In this document: positions 8,483 through 13,876 of the stretch, piece by piece
Numbering within the stretch: position 1 is the first letter of the stretch
Layout of the letters: every line of letters begins with the position of its first letter
From: an uncultured bacterium
Lineage (GTDB): Bacteria > Bacillota > Negativicutes > Acidaminococcales > Acidaminococcaceae
Reading direction: 5' to 3'
DNA: 15,057 nucleotides
Assembly: GCA_905215645.1 (NCBI GenBank)
Contig: CAJMQS010000047.1
Coordinates: 1 to 15,057 of the forward strand
Position numbers and translations under genes: made by a program
Notes under the pieces: generated by a model
What the model was told of the DNA's origin: nothing
Database searches by the model: none
The model's input: only the letters and a program-made list of their open reading frames with translations

Positions 8483-8953
8483 TCACTCCGGCACCGCTCC
8501 GAACCGATTGGCCCCGTTTGTCCCTTTTTTGATCAACAGATAAATATACGTGGCCAGATTCAGGATGGGGATCAGGATCAGCAGCACCCACCAGCCGCTT
8601 TTGTCCATATCGTGGAACCGACGGGCCAAAAGAGACAGACCGCAGAGGAACATGACAAAATAGGTCAAAAGCCACAGACCCATCAGGGCAATGGCCCCCA
8701 CTCCGCTCTCGAACAGGGTAAAGATAAACACGCACCCCATCAGGAAAAAGGTCAAGCAGCTGGTCCCCCCAAGAAGCAACGCTCCCCGCAGGGCCAATTC
8801 CACCCGTCCCAGACGGCCGTTGAAATTCAGATACAGATCCAGCAGGGAAGTCCAGTCCCGAGGGATCTGCCGGGCAAAAAAGTGCCGTTCCATCCACTGG
8901 TAGGGAGAAATTTTACGATCATTTACCTCTGTCGTTCCAATATCCAAGTCCAT
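8483..8953 (-). CDS. DUF805 family membrane protein
   Basis: 156-residue inner-membrane protein. DUF805 hallmarks are clear: NFNGRLGR at 43-50 (family pattern F-x-GR), RRFHDMDKSGWW at 111-122, and the C-terminal KKGTNGANRFG at 142-152. Three or four hydrophobic segments lie at roughly 55-78, 86-109 and 121-142. The function of the family is not firmly known. About 40 residues precede the usual FNGR start, longer than the short lead seen in typical members, and are hydrophilic with aromatic residues. The ATG follows AAGGAGG with a short 4-nt gap. It seems monocistronic, with its own AT-rich upstream region and a terminator behind it. Confidence 0.85.
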   Translation of the reverse strand: MDLDIGTTEVNDRKISPYQWMERHFFARQIPRDWTSLLDLYLNFNGRLGRVELALRGALLLGGTSCLTFFLMGCVFIFTLFESGVGAIALMGLWLLTYFVMFLCGLSLLARRFHDMDKSGWWVLLILIPILNLATYIYLLIKKGTNGANRFGAVPE

Positions 8954-8999
8954 ACAGCCTCCTTACCCTCAGCTTTTCCTATAGTTTCAGTCGAAAGAT

Positions 9000-9028
9000 A
9001 TTATATCCATTTTTGCTGAGAAAAGAAA
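9000..9028 (-). promoter_or_regulatory. Possible promoter of the DUF805 gene
   Basis: Minus-strand TATAAT at 9005-9000 with a 17-bp spacer to a weak TTTCTT -35 (9028-9023). The -10 is consensus; the -35 matches poorly, so the call is tentative. It sits directly downstream of the niaR terminator. Confidence 0.45.
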
Positions 9029-9041
9029 GAGGCCAGGACAC

Positions 9042-9093
9042 AAAAAATACGCATTTTATTGGCAAAAGGTGAAATCGCTCATAAAATGCGTAT
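9042..9093 (-). terminator. AT-rich terminator after niaR
   Basis: Perfect 13-bp inverted repeat (9047-9059 with 9081-9093), 21-nt loop, followed on the minus strand by six T. The stem has only three G-C pairs and a large loop, so it is weaker than usual. It begins 5 nt beyond the niaR stop. It could also serve as a protein-binding site. Confidence 0.6.
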
Positions 9094-9098
9094 CATTT

Positions 9099-9635
9099 TC
9101 ATTTTCCGTTGGGTTCCGGTTCTTCAGAAATCAGGATCCCGGCATCCTCCAGATTCTGCCGGATGGCTTCCAGTTCTTCCTGGGAATCAGCGGCCACCGT
9201 CAAAGTATGGATCCCTTTGGAAAGCGTAGCGATCAGAGGGATGTTGTACGCCCGGAAATTTTCCAGATACTGCTTCACATCCCGCCGGTTCTTCAGATTC
9301 AGGAACGCCTGGATCGGTCCGCAGAAATCCGGCAGCAAGGTGATGCTGACGATCATGCCCCCATTGTCCACCACAATGTTCATCTCTTCCATGACCCCGT
9401 CCGTATCCATGGTTTTGTACCGGCATTCAAAGTCCATGGTCAGGCTCCGGCCGTTAATCTGGTAGCCTCTCCGGGTGGAAACAATGGCCGTCCCGGCACT
9501 CCGCAGGAGAGCCATATCCAGCACAATGACCTGGCGGGAAACATCCAGATCCTTGGCCAGCTGATCCCCTGTCACCGGGCTGCTGCTGCTGCGCAAGATT
9601 TCCAGTATTTTCTTTCTTCGTTCTTGATTCTTCAT
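9099..9635 (-). CDS. niaR: NiaR-type transcriptional repressor with degenerate 3H domain
   Basis: 178 residues, usual length for NiaR/YrxA, the niacin-responsive repressor of NAD biosynthesis and niacin uptake genes in Firmicutes. The N-terminal winged helix is well conserved (VTGDQLAKDLDVSRQVIV at 21-38, then LLRSAG and TRRGYQI). The C-terminal 3H fold is recognisable (GPIQAFLNLKNRRDV, LSKGIHTLTV), but its histidines are mostly gone: the expected RHT is RYKT at 72-75, the VEHPVYG-like segment is LLPDFCG, and HxH is H143-T-L145. The start was set at the ATG behind GGGAGGGG; an in-frame upstream extension to 9740 has no ribosome site and overlaps the promoter. The target may have changed, or metal-dependent niacin sensing may be altered. 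NiaR membership is confident; its ligand is not. Confidence 0.85.
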   Translation of the reverse strand: MKNQERRKKILEILRSSSSPVTGDQLAKDLDVSRQVIVLDMALLRSAGTAIVSTRRGYQINGRSLTMDFECRYKTMDTDGVMEEMNIVVDNGGMIVSITLLPDFCGPIQAFLNLKNRRDVKQYLENFRAYNIPLIATLSKGIHTLTVAADSQEELEAIRQNLEDAGILISEEPEPNGK

Positions 9636-9730
9636 GATACCCCTCCCATACAGATTCTTCTTTTGGATTCCCTGTATCCATCTTTTTTCCATCCTTGGCA
9701 GGGCAGTATAGTCCAAAGTTTTGCAGTTGT

Positions 9731-9759
9731 ATTTTATCATATTTGGTTATGAATGTCTA
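9731..9759 (-). promoter_or_regulatory. Probable promoter of niaR
   Basis: Minus-strand TAGACA (9759-9754), 17-bp spacer, TAAAAT (9736-9731). Both hexamers match consensus at five of six positions. It leaves a leader of about 90 nt before niaR. I saw no clean palindromic operator that would show autoregulation. Confidence 0.6.
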
Positions 9760-10011
9760 AATTAAATTCATTGTGAATCGTGTTGTATAACTGCTGCCGA
9801 TGAAATATCAATTCAAGAGTATACTGTCAAATTATGAAGATTCCATGAAGAAGCAGGAAAAGTTATATTAACCTAGGCAAAGCACCATCCTGAAGCATTA
9901 TCTTGCCAGAATTTGGTTCTTTATAAGGTAAAATATCAATAAGAATATTTTATAGTATCGTTAATTCAGCGCTGTACATGACAAGAACGTGGACATTGGA
10001 AAATAACAACG
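9760..10011. other. AT-rich non-coding stretch, probable left flank of the island
   Basis: About 250 bp of AT-rich sequence between the niaR promoter and the terminator of the island operon. No ribosome-bound open frame, tRNA or convincing promoter was found. It contains a perfect 8-bp AT inverted repeat at 9929-9952. Its base composition differs sharply from both sides, and it is the likeliest place for the left attachment site of the integrated element, although no matching right-hand repeat could be found. Confidence 0.45.
9929..9952. repeat. AT-only inverted repeat
   Basis: TAAAATAT (9929-9936) and its exact reverse complement (9945-9952) around an 8-nt centre. In such AT-rich sequence it could be chance. 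It lies in the presumed left flank of the phage-derived island, so a recombinase or regulator site is possible but not shown. Confidence 0.35.
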
Positions 10012-10039
10012 AAAAAGCCTTCCCGAATCCGGGAAGGCT
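10012..10039 (-). terminator. Terminator of the four-gene small-protein operon
   Basis: Perfect 10-bp stem AGCCTTCCCG/CGGGAAGGCT (10016-10025 with 10030-10039), AATC loop, followed on the minus strand by five T. It is a strong intrinsic terminator 63 nt beyond the XRE gene stop and marks the end of the island transcripts. Confidence 0.9.
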
Positions 10040-10102
10040 GATATGCTATGTGGTGACCCGGTCCGCAATCTATGCGAACATCCGTTTAACGATATGCCCC
10101 GA

Positions 10103-10309
10103 CTACTTTTCGGCTGTCGTCGGACGGGCTGCATGACTTTCCTGGGCGATTCGCTCCAGCTTTTCTACCACCAGGGCTTCCGCCCACCCTGGCGGGGTCC
10201 GCTTCCCGGACTCCCAATCCTGGAGTGTCCTTCTGGGGATGCCTAGGGCATCGGTCACCCCTTGCTGACTAAGCCCGGCGGCCTGCCGGGCCTCTTTGAT
10301 AGTAATCAT
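10103..10309 (-). CDS. Small XRE-like helix-turn-helix protein
   Basis: 68 residues, essentially a single DNA-binding domain. Residues 3-34 (IKEARQAAGLSQQGVTDALGIPRRTLQDWESGKRTPP) have the XRE/Cro pattern: helix 2 around LSQQGVTDAL, recognition helix around IPRRTLQDWESG. A basic, Ala-rich tail ends the protein. The ATG at 10309 lies 9 nt after AGGAGG; an upstream GTG is too close to that site. It is the last gene of the operon and probably represses it, with the palindrome in the operon promoter as the natural candidate operator (inference). An antitoxin role to the preceding gene is an alternative, but that gene shows no toxin signature. Confidence 0.85.
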   Translation of the reverse strand: MITIKEARQAAGLSQQGVTDALGIPRRTLQDWESGKRTPPGWAEALVVEKLERIAQESHAARPTTAEK

Positions 10310-10330
10310 AACCACCGACCTCCTTTCCGC

Positions 10331-10690
10331 TTATTTAAAGCGGATGAGAAAGCCCATCTCTCCGGCCCGATAAACCTGGAAGCCAGACGGGTTTTCCAGA
10401 TCCAGGGTCTTCCCGTCATCGTCGTAGATCCAAAGCCATGGCTCCTGCGTGTCCAGGACTAAAGAGTAGTGATTTGGTACTTCCGTGTCCCCAACGATAA
10501 GGTGGGCCTTATAGCTTCCGTCCTCCCCGAAAGGGATCTCGCCGATCTCCGTCGGATTGCTGGTCCGGTAGACAAGGGCGGCGATGTCGCTCACCCCTGC
10601 AGTCATGGTGCAGTATTTGTAAAAATCTTTGTAATTTTCAGCTCTCGCAATGGTTTTCATTTCCTGGACGTAACTTTTGTCGATTTTCAT
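10331..10690 (-). CDS. Hypothetical 119-residue protein of the moron-like operon
   Basis: Not recognised. It is a soluble, mixed alpha/beta-looking protein with a helical, Tyr/Lys-rich N-terminus (residues 1-30), then predicted strands with a distinctive aromatic segment EPWLWIYDDDGKTLDLENPSG at about 83-103. There is no signal peptide or membrane segment. It has a good ribosome site (GGAGGG, 7 nt before ATG). It lies 16 nt after the 83-residue gene and 21 nt before the XRE gene, so all four are translated from one message. Order (unknown protein, then HTH protein) resembles reverse-order toxin-antitoxin pairs such as higBA, yet no RelE/HigB catalytic residues are evident. Confidence 0.75.
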   Translation of the reverse strand: MKIDKSYVQEMKTIARAENYKDFYKYCTMTAGVSDIAALVYRTSNPTEIGEIPFGEDGSYKAHLIVGDTEVPNHYSLVLDTQEPWLWIYDDDGKTLDLENPSGFQVYRAGEMGFLIRFK

Positions 10691-10706
10691 GATTTTCCCT
10701 CCTCAG

Positions 10707-10958
10707 TTAGTCGCTGAAATCACAGCAGGTGAGTACCCCGTCCACAAATGCGCTCCAGGGCTGTCCGGGTTTCGTGAGAGCAACCAGTTGATAGTCTGGA
10801 TGTTTCCGGCAGATATTCTGTGCCATCACTCGAATGTCATTGCTGGCCATATGCTTGATGCCCAGGGAAAGTGCGATGTCGTGGATAGGAATCACCGTCA
10901 AGGTGTCGACTTCGATTGCCTTCAGCAGCGCTTCCTTCAGCCGTTGAGTATCTTTCAT
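10707..10958 (-). CDS. Hypothetical 83-residue protein, possibly winged-helix
   Basis: Not recognised. The ATG at 10958 follows GGAG by 8 nt; an in-frame TTG further upstream overlaps that ribosome site and is unlikely. The sequence starts with a charged helix (KDTQRLKEALLKAIE), then IPIHDIALSLGI and SNDIRVMAQNICRKHP, which read like two helices of a helix-turn-helix, followed by YQLVALTKPGQPWSAFVDG, which could form a wing. That fold guess is weak. Two adjacent cysteines (CC) lie near the C-terminus. Second gene of the operon, between the acidic protein and the 119-residue protein. Confidence 0.7.
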   Translation of the reverse strand: MKDTQRLKEALLKAIEVDTLTVIPIHDIALSLGIKHMASNDIRVMAQNICRKHPDYQLVALTKPGQPWSAFVDGVLTCCDFSD

Positions 10959-11007
10959 AGTGCCTTCTCCTTTCAAATGGTGGCGGGGTGGTTAGCCCCG
11001 CCTGGGT

Positions 11008-11424
11008 TTAGCGGTTGGCGTATTCGGCCAGCTTTTCGACGATGGCGTCGGTGTCATCATCCGTCAGGTCGTACTCTTTCTGGATGGCGTTCCGATCTTC
11101 AGCTCTCCAGCCCCCGTCATAGAGGGAAGCAGCTTCGGTTTCCAGGTCTACCGGATTGGTGGCCGGCCGGTCTTCGATGCTGTAGCCCAGCTCGTATTCC
11201 GGTTTGTAATCTTCGGGATAATCAACGTCTTGGTTGGTGCCATCCAGGTAGCTTTTTGCGTAGTCTACCAGATAATCCACATCGTCAACCCGGTAAGCAT
11301 CCAGGTCTTCGTTGTAGCTTTTTTTGGTGCAGGCTTCCTGGAAGAAATCCTGGCTGAAATCCTCTCCGCTTTCAGCTCTCATCGTGATGTCCAGTACCCG
11401 GTTGTTGTCGTAGAATCTAGTCAT
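11008..11424 (-). CDS. Highly acidic 138-residue protein, first gene of moron-like operon
   Basis: Family not recognised. By my count 37 of 138 residues are Asp or Glu against 14 Lys or Arg, a net charge near -23. The acidic residues are spread in patterns such as DAYRVDDVDYLVDYAK and DYPEDYKPEYELGYSIED, with many tyrosines and no membrane segment or signal peptide. The profile recalls phage DNA-mimic proteins (Ocr, ArdA, some anti-CRISPRs), but charge alone does not prove this, and phage proteins of unknown role are often acidic. It has AAGGAG ahead of the ATG and sits directly behind the strong palindrome-containing promoter, so it should be the most abundant product of the unit. Confidence 0.8.
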   Translation of the reverse strand: MTRFYDNNRVLDITMRAESGEDFSQDFFQEACTKKSYNEDLDAYRVDDVDYLVDYAKSYLDGTNQDVDYPEDYKPEYELGYSIEDRPATNPVDLETEAASLYDGGWRAEDRNAIQKEYDLTDDDTDAIVEKLAEYANR

Positions 11425-11489
11425 TTTAATCTCTCCTTTTCTTATCGGAGGGGCTTTCTTTTTGTCCCCTCTCCTCTCTTCTTGGCTAT

Positions 11490-11518
11490 ATTATAGCACG
11501 CATTGCGTGCTAGTGCAA
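11490..11518 (-). promoter_or_regulatory. Promoter of the small-protein operon with palindromic operator
   Basis: Minus-strand TTGCAC (11518-11513), exactly 17 bp, TATAAT (11495-11490) preceded by TGC as an extended -10. The whole spacer plus the first two bases of the -10 is a perfect palindrome, TAGCACGCATTGCGTGCTA at 11494-11512, with 9-bp arms around one central base. A dimeric repressor bound there would cover the promoter. The XRE protein at the end of the operon is the obvious candidate. The leader also has a small hairpin of GAGGGG with CCCCTC before the ribosome site. Confidence 0.88.
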
Positions 11519-11539
11519 GGACTTTTTATGAAATTTTGC

Positions 11540-11576
11540 AAAAAAAATAATGCCCCCAGGGGATAGCCCTGGAGGC
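11540..11576 (-). terminator. Terminator after the DUF7338-like gene
   Basis: Stem of ten positions with one mismatch (11552-11561 with 11567-11576), GC-rich, followed on the minus strand by ATTA and a run of eight T. It lies just past the stop of the 191-residue gene and insulates the next operon promoter from upstream transcription. Confidence 0.88.
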
Positions 11577-11580
11577 GTTG

Positions 11581-12156
11581 TTATTTATGGCTGATCCACA
11601 GCCTGGTGGCAATCATAGCTTGGTAGTCCGTCTGCATGGTCCGCTGGAGCTTCCACCCCAGGTAGATTTTCCAGTACCACCGGCCCGTGATCCGGGCCTC
11701 GTTTTTGTAGGCCCAGACCAGGCCGGAGCGGCAGTAGTACCACCCGTCCCCGCTCTTGGTCTGGATCGGGTACTGCTGGGGCCAGACTGTTGCCCCAAAG
11801 AGGTAAAAAGCAAAGCCGTAGGCGCAGTTGCGGTACAGCCAGTGGACCCGGCAGCAGTAGCGCCGGATCCGGTCAGCCAGACCAAGCGGCTTAGTGAGCC
11901 GCTCTGTATAGCGGATCTGTCCGCACTCCATCCTGTGCTCCTGGACGTAGTGGGCGTCCCAGTCGTAGCGCAGGCAGGATGGCATCCGGCCCACGTCCGT
12001 CTTGTTGTCCAGGGTGTCGTCCCAGGTCTGCCACATGCGCAGCAGCCCTGGCAGCTCTCCCTCCTCACTGGCAAAGAGGACCACCAACCAGTTGGTGAGG
12101 TAGCAGAGCCCCATGCAGATCAGCTGCAGGGGCAGGTAGATCAGGTATCTTATCAT
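11581..12156 (-). CDS. DUF7338-like phage membrane protein
   Basis: 191 residues. The N-terminal hydrophobic segment (about 4-31) is followed by an aromatic, charged domain with WQTWDDTLD near 43, then VHWLYRNCAYGFAFYLFG near 105-122 and a C-terminal GRWYWKIYLGWKL. This arrangement (TM, WxTxDDxLD, WLYRNxAYGF, YWxxxLGWK) matches, as I recall it, a family of phage and prophage proteins now called DUF7338, whose function is unknown. The ATG at 12156 is 8 nt from AAGGAG; earlier GTG codons overlap that site. It starts 2 nt after the stop of the preceding gene, so the pair is translationally linked. Unusually rich in Trp, Tyr and Cys. Confidence 0.72.
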   Translation of the reverse strand: MIRYLIYLPLQLICMGLCYLTNWLVVLFASEEGELPGLLRMWQTWDDTLDNKTDVGRMPSCLRYDWDAHYVQEHRMECGQIRYTERLTKPLGLADRIRRYCCRVHWLYRNCAYGFAFYLFGATVWPQQYPIQTKSGDGWYYCRSGLVWAYKNEARITGRWYWKIYLGWKLQRTMQTDYQAMIATRLWISHK

Positions 12157-12158
12157 AA

Positions 12159-12728
12159 TCACCACTCCTTAACGGTATATGTGATGGAGCCAGCCTCCAC
12201 TTTTCGGCCGGTCCGGGTATAGAGCATCCCCTCCCATCGTCCGTACTGGTAGCCTGCTCCGATGTAGGTCTTGTCTCCGGTGGTCATGGCTCCCACCTTG
12301 ATCTTGTGGGGCTTGCGCAGATTGACCTTGTAGACATCCACCTTTTGACGGTCATGATCAGCTGTCACCACGGTGCGGTCCGTCTTTCCCCTGGCTGCTG
12401 CAGGGACGGATGGCTTATCCTCCTGGATGTCACGGGCCACGGTCTCCGCTCCGCTCGTCAGATCCGGAGCCTGGACATAATAGGTCACCTGGGGCGTTGG
12501 CTGGGTCTGCTGGATGTGATAGATCTCCCTGGTCACCGCCCTGGCGGAGTCATCGGACAGCTTGAGCTGGTCGGCAGCCTTGACCGGATCCGTGGTGTCC
12601 TGGTACGGCATTACCGTCGGCTGCTCTTTTTGGCGCTCTCGATGGGCATAGATCAGCCCGGCCAGCAGGCTGATCACGCAGAGGGCGATGACTGCCAGGA
12701 TGATTTTCTTTTTTTGTTCTGTCTCCAA
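12159..12728 (-). CDS. Signal-anchored protein of unknown family in phage island
   Basis: 189 residues if it begins at the TTG at 12728, which lies 7 nt after GGGAGG; this gives METEQKKK followed by a single hydrophobic segment (9-28), a typical N-in signal anchor. An in-frame extension to 12758 would put that ribosome site inside the gene. The rest should face the periplasm: a charged, Pro/Gln-rich linker (about 30-115, with helix-prone SDDSARAVTREIYHIQQ) and a strand-rich C-terminal domain (IGAGYQYGRWEGMLYTRTG, 156-174). I do not recognise the family. A tether to periplasmic material, or a spanin-like lysis role, would fit the topology but is unproven. It follows the lysis-cassette terminator and pairs with the DUF7338-like gene. 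Confidence 0.75.
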   Translation of the reverse strand: METEQKKKIILAVIALCVISLLAGLIYAHRERQKEQPTVMPYQDTTDPVKAADQLKLSDDSARAVTREIYHIQQTQPTPQVTYYVQAPDLTSGAETVARDIQEDKPSVPAAARGKTDRTVVTADHDRQKVDVYKVNLRKPHKIKVGAMTTGDKTYIGAGYQYGRWEGMLYTRTGRKVEAGSITYTVKEW

Positions 12729-12797
12729 AAAATCGCCTCCCATTTTGCGATTAGACAACTTTTATTTTATTTTGCATATGCTTTATTGCACATATAA

Positions 12798-12840
12798 CAA
12801 AAACCCGCCACATCGCAATCTCGTTGATGTAGCGGGTTTT
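12798..12840 (-). terminator. Terminator of the lysis-like cassette
   Basis: Stem AAAACCCGC (12800-12808) with GCGGGTTTT (12832-12840), extended by five more pairs after one C-A mismatch, with an 11-nt loop. On the minus strand it runs into five T. It lies 21 nt after the YkuD-like gene. On the plus strand four T also follow, so it may work both ways. Confidence 0.88.
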
Positions 12841-12861
12841 AGTCCAAAATATTACACAGTG

Positions 12862-13263
12862 TTACTCCACGACGGTCAATACGCAGCTGTTGCCGGAGTC
12901 AATAATCATCTGACTAAGCTCCTCACCGTCCGCATTTTGCATGCGCAGGCAGCCATAAGTACCTTCCCACCCCTGGTACGGGGCAAAAGGATCGTCCAGG
13001 TCACTGCCACCTCCATGGATGTCTCTCCCCCTGGGGTCACCGGTGGTGATATAAAATGTCCCGTAGCCCGGGCCGTAGGCCGTAGTGATCTCGGCACTGA
13101 CATCCGGATAGGTCCCATCCGGCAGGGACTCCCGGGGCTCACCCTCGTCATTGTACCCGGGAAAAAAATCGTCGTGGCAGGGCCAGGACTTGATGACCTC
13201 ATAGTCCTCATCCATGGCGTAGATTGTCTGGCGGCCCCGCTGAAATTGGATCTCCTTTAGCAT
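12862..13263 (-). CDS. YkuD-fold (L,D-transpeptidase-like) protein in lysis cassette
   Basis: 133 residues made almost wholly of a YkuD domain. The family signature is present: H83 in GRDIHGGG and C105, R107 in GTYGCLRM, corresponding to the HxxxxG ... [ST]xGCxR catalytic motif; upstream, ESLPDGTYPDVSAE matches the usual pTPxGxY strand. YkuD enzymes form 3-3 cross-links, attach proteins to peptidoglycan, or in some cases cleave such bonds. They normally carry signal peptides; this one has none. The gene directly follows a holin-like gene, overlapping it by 56 nt, with GGGAGG 8 nt before the ATG. That is the endolysin position, so a phage-used murein enzyme released by the holin is the favoured reading; true bond cleavage is inference. 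Confidence 0.82.
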   Translation of the reverse strand: MLKEIQFQRGRQTIYAMDEDYEVIKSWPCHDDFFPGYNDEGEPRESLPDGTYPDVSAEITTAYGPGYGTFYITTGDPRGRDIHGGGSDLDDPFAPYQGWEGTYGCLRMQNADGEELSQMIIDSGNSCVLTVVE

Positions 13264-13567
13264 TATCTTTTCCTCCCTCTATGGCATCTGGGATGCCATT
13301 GTGATTTTTGTCCATAAAATTGGCCGCCACCATGAGGATGACGGCTGCAAAGCCCTTGCTGCCCATGCTGTTGATAAAGTCAATCAGCTTAGGTAGGTCG
13401 GGCTTGCCGGTCGTGTACCATAAATAAATCCAGCCGGTCATATACAAGACCAGGCTGGACAGTAAAAACAGCATATAGACGATGACCAGGCCCATGGGCA
13501 GGCCCTTGATGCGGGCCTTACCGGCCTGGGCAATAAAACCTAAAATCGGCCTAAAAAAATTAGCCAT
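13208..13567 (-). CDS. Holin-like membrane protein with EF-hand-type loop
   Basis: 119 residues. A basic amphipathic N-terminus (KARIKG) precedes a long hydrophobic stretch at about 25-51, then a second shorter one at about 71-84. Immediately after it comes DKNHNGIPDAIE at 86-97, which has Asp, Asn, Asn, Gly, Asp and Glu at the positions of a calcium-binding EF-hand or thrombospondin type-3 loop. The tail (98-119) is hydrophilic. Size, two membrane segments and position between a coiled-coil membrane protein and a murein enzyme suggest a holin, but no named holin family was recognised. It overlaps the upstream gene by 8 nt (ATGGCTAA) and the YkuD gene by 56 nt, so translation is tightly coupled. 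Confidence 0.72.
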   Translation of the reverse strand: MANFFRPILGFIAQAGKARIKGLPMGLVIVYMLFLLSSLVLYMTGWIYLWYTTGKPDLPKLIDFINSMGSKGFAAVILMVAANFMDKNHNGIPDAIEGGKDNAKGDPISAGPPDNLRHG

Positions 13568-13820
13568 GGCCCACCCGCTCCTCTAAGCCATCAATCCGGT
13601 GGGAGTTGCTCTTGCTCCGGTCCTCCACGGACTGGAGGCGGACATCCATCTGCTCCCGGTGGGTCTTTTCCTCGGCAAGGGTCTCGTCCAGTTTGTCGAG
13701 GCTCCTTGTCACCCGGTCCAGGACCACCTGCAATGGTGCCACCGTAGACCGGACCATATAGAGGATTGCCCCACCGATGAGCCCCAGGATGGCAGCTGCG
13801 TCGCCTAGCGATACATCCAT
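13560..13820 (-). CDS. Small coiled-coil membrane protein of lysis cassette
   Basis: 86 residues: one hydrophobic segment (about 8-23, AAAILGLIGGAILYMV), then a long amphipathic, charged helix from 30 to 83 with heptad-like spacing (VVLDRVTRSLDKLDETLAEEKTHREQM ...). Similar little proteins stand next to holins in phages of Gram-positive bacteria (XhlA-like, although XhlA has its membrane segment at the C-terminus). The arginine just after the segment favours a cytoplasmic coiled coil; the opposite orientation would resemble an inner-membrane spanin. The ATG has AAGGAGGT 7 nt upstream. First gene of the cassette, 56 bp from and divergent to the integrase start, with no clear promoter in between. 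Confidence 0.75.
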   Translation of the reverse strand: MDVSLGDAAAILGLIGGAILYMVRSTVAPLQVVLDRVTRSLDKLDETLAEEKTHREQMDVRLQSVEDRSKSNSHRIDGLEERVGHG

Positions 13821-13876
13821 ACTCTTGACCTCCTTGCTATCATCTCCAGTAGTACAACTCTAGGAGGTTGATTTTT

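Noticed and set aside
9636..9740. N-terminal extension of niaR by 35 codons
   Set aside because: There is no ribosome site at the upstream ATG, it overlaps the promoter -10, and the internal ATG behind GGGAGGGG gives the normal NiaR length.
10048..10085. tRNA 3-prime-end-like sequence (TGGTGACCCG on the plus strand)
   Set aside because: The reverse complement has no proper T-arm or acceptor pairing, and no anticodon or D arm follows.
10103..10690. HigBA-type toxin-antitoxin reading of the last two operon genes
   Set aside because: The order fits, but the 119-residue protein has no recognisable RelE/HigB residues, and two further genes share the operon; kept only as an alternative.
12729..12758. 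Upstream start for the signal-anchored protein
   Set aside because: It would place the GGGAGG ribosome site inside the gene and add a hydrophilic lead before the signal anchor; the TTG at 12728 fits better.
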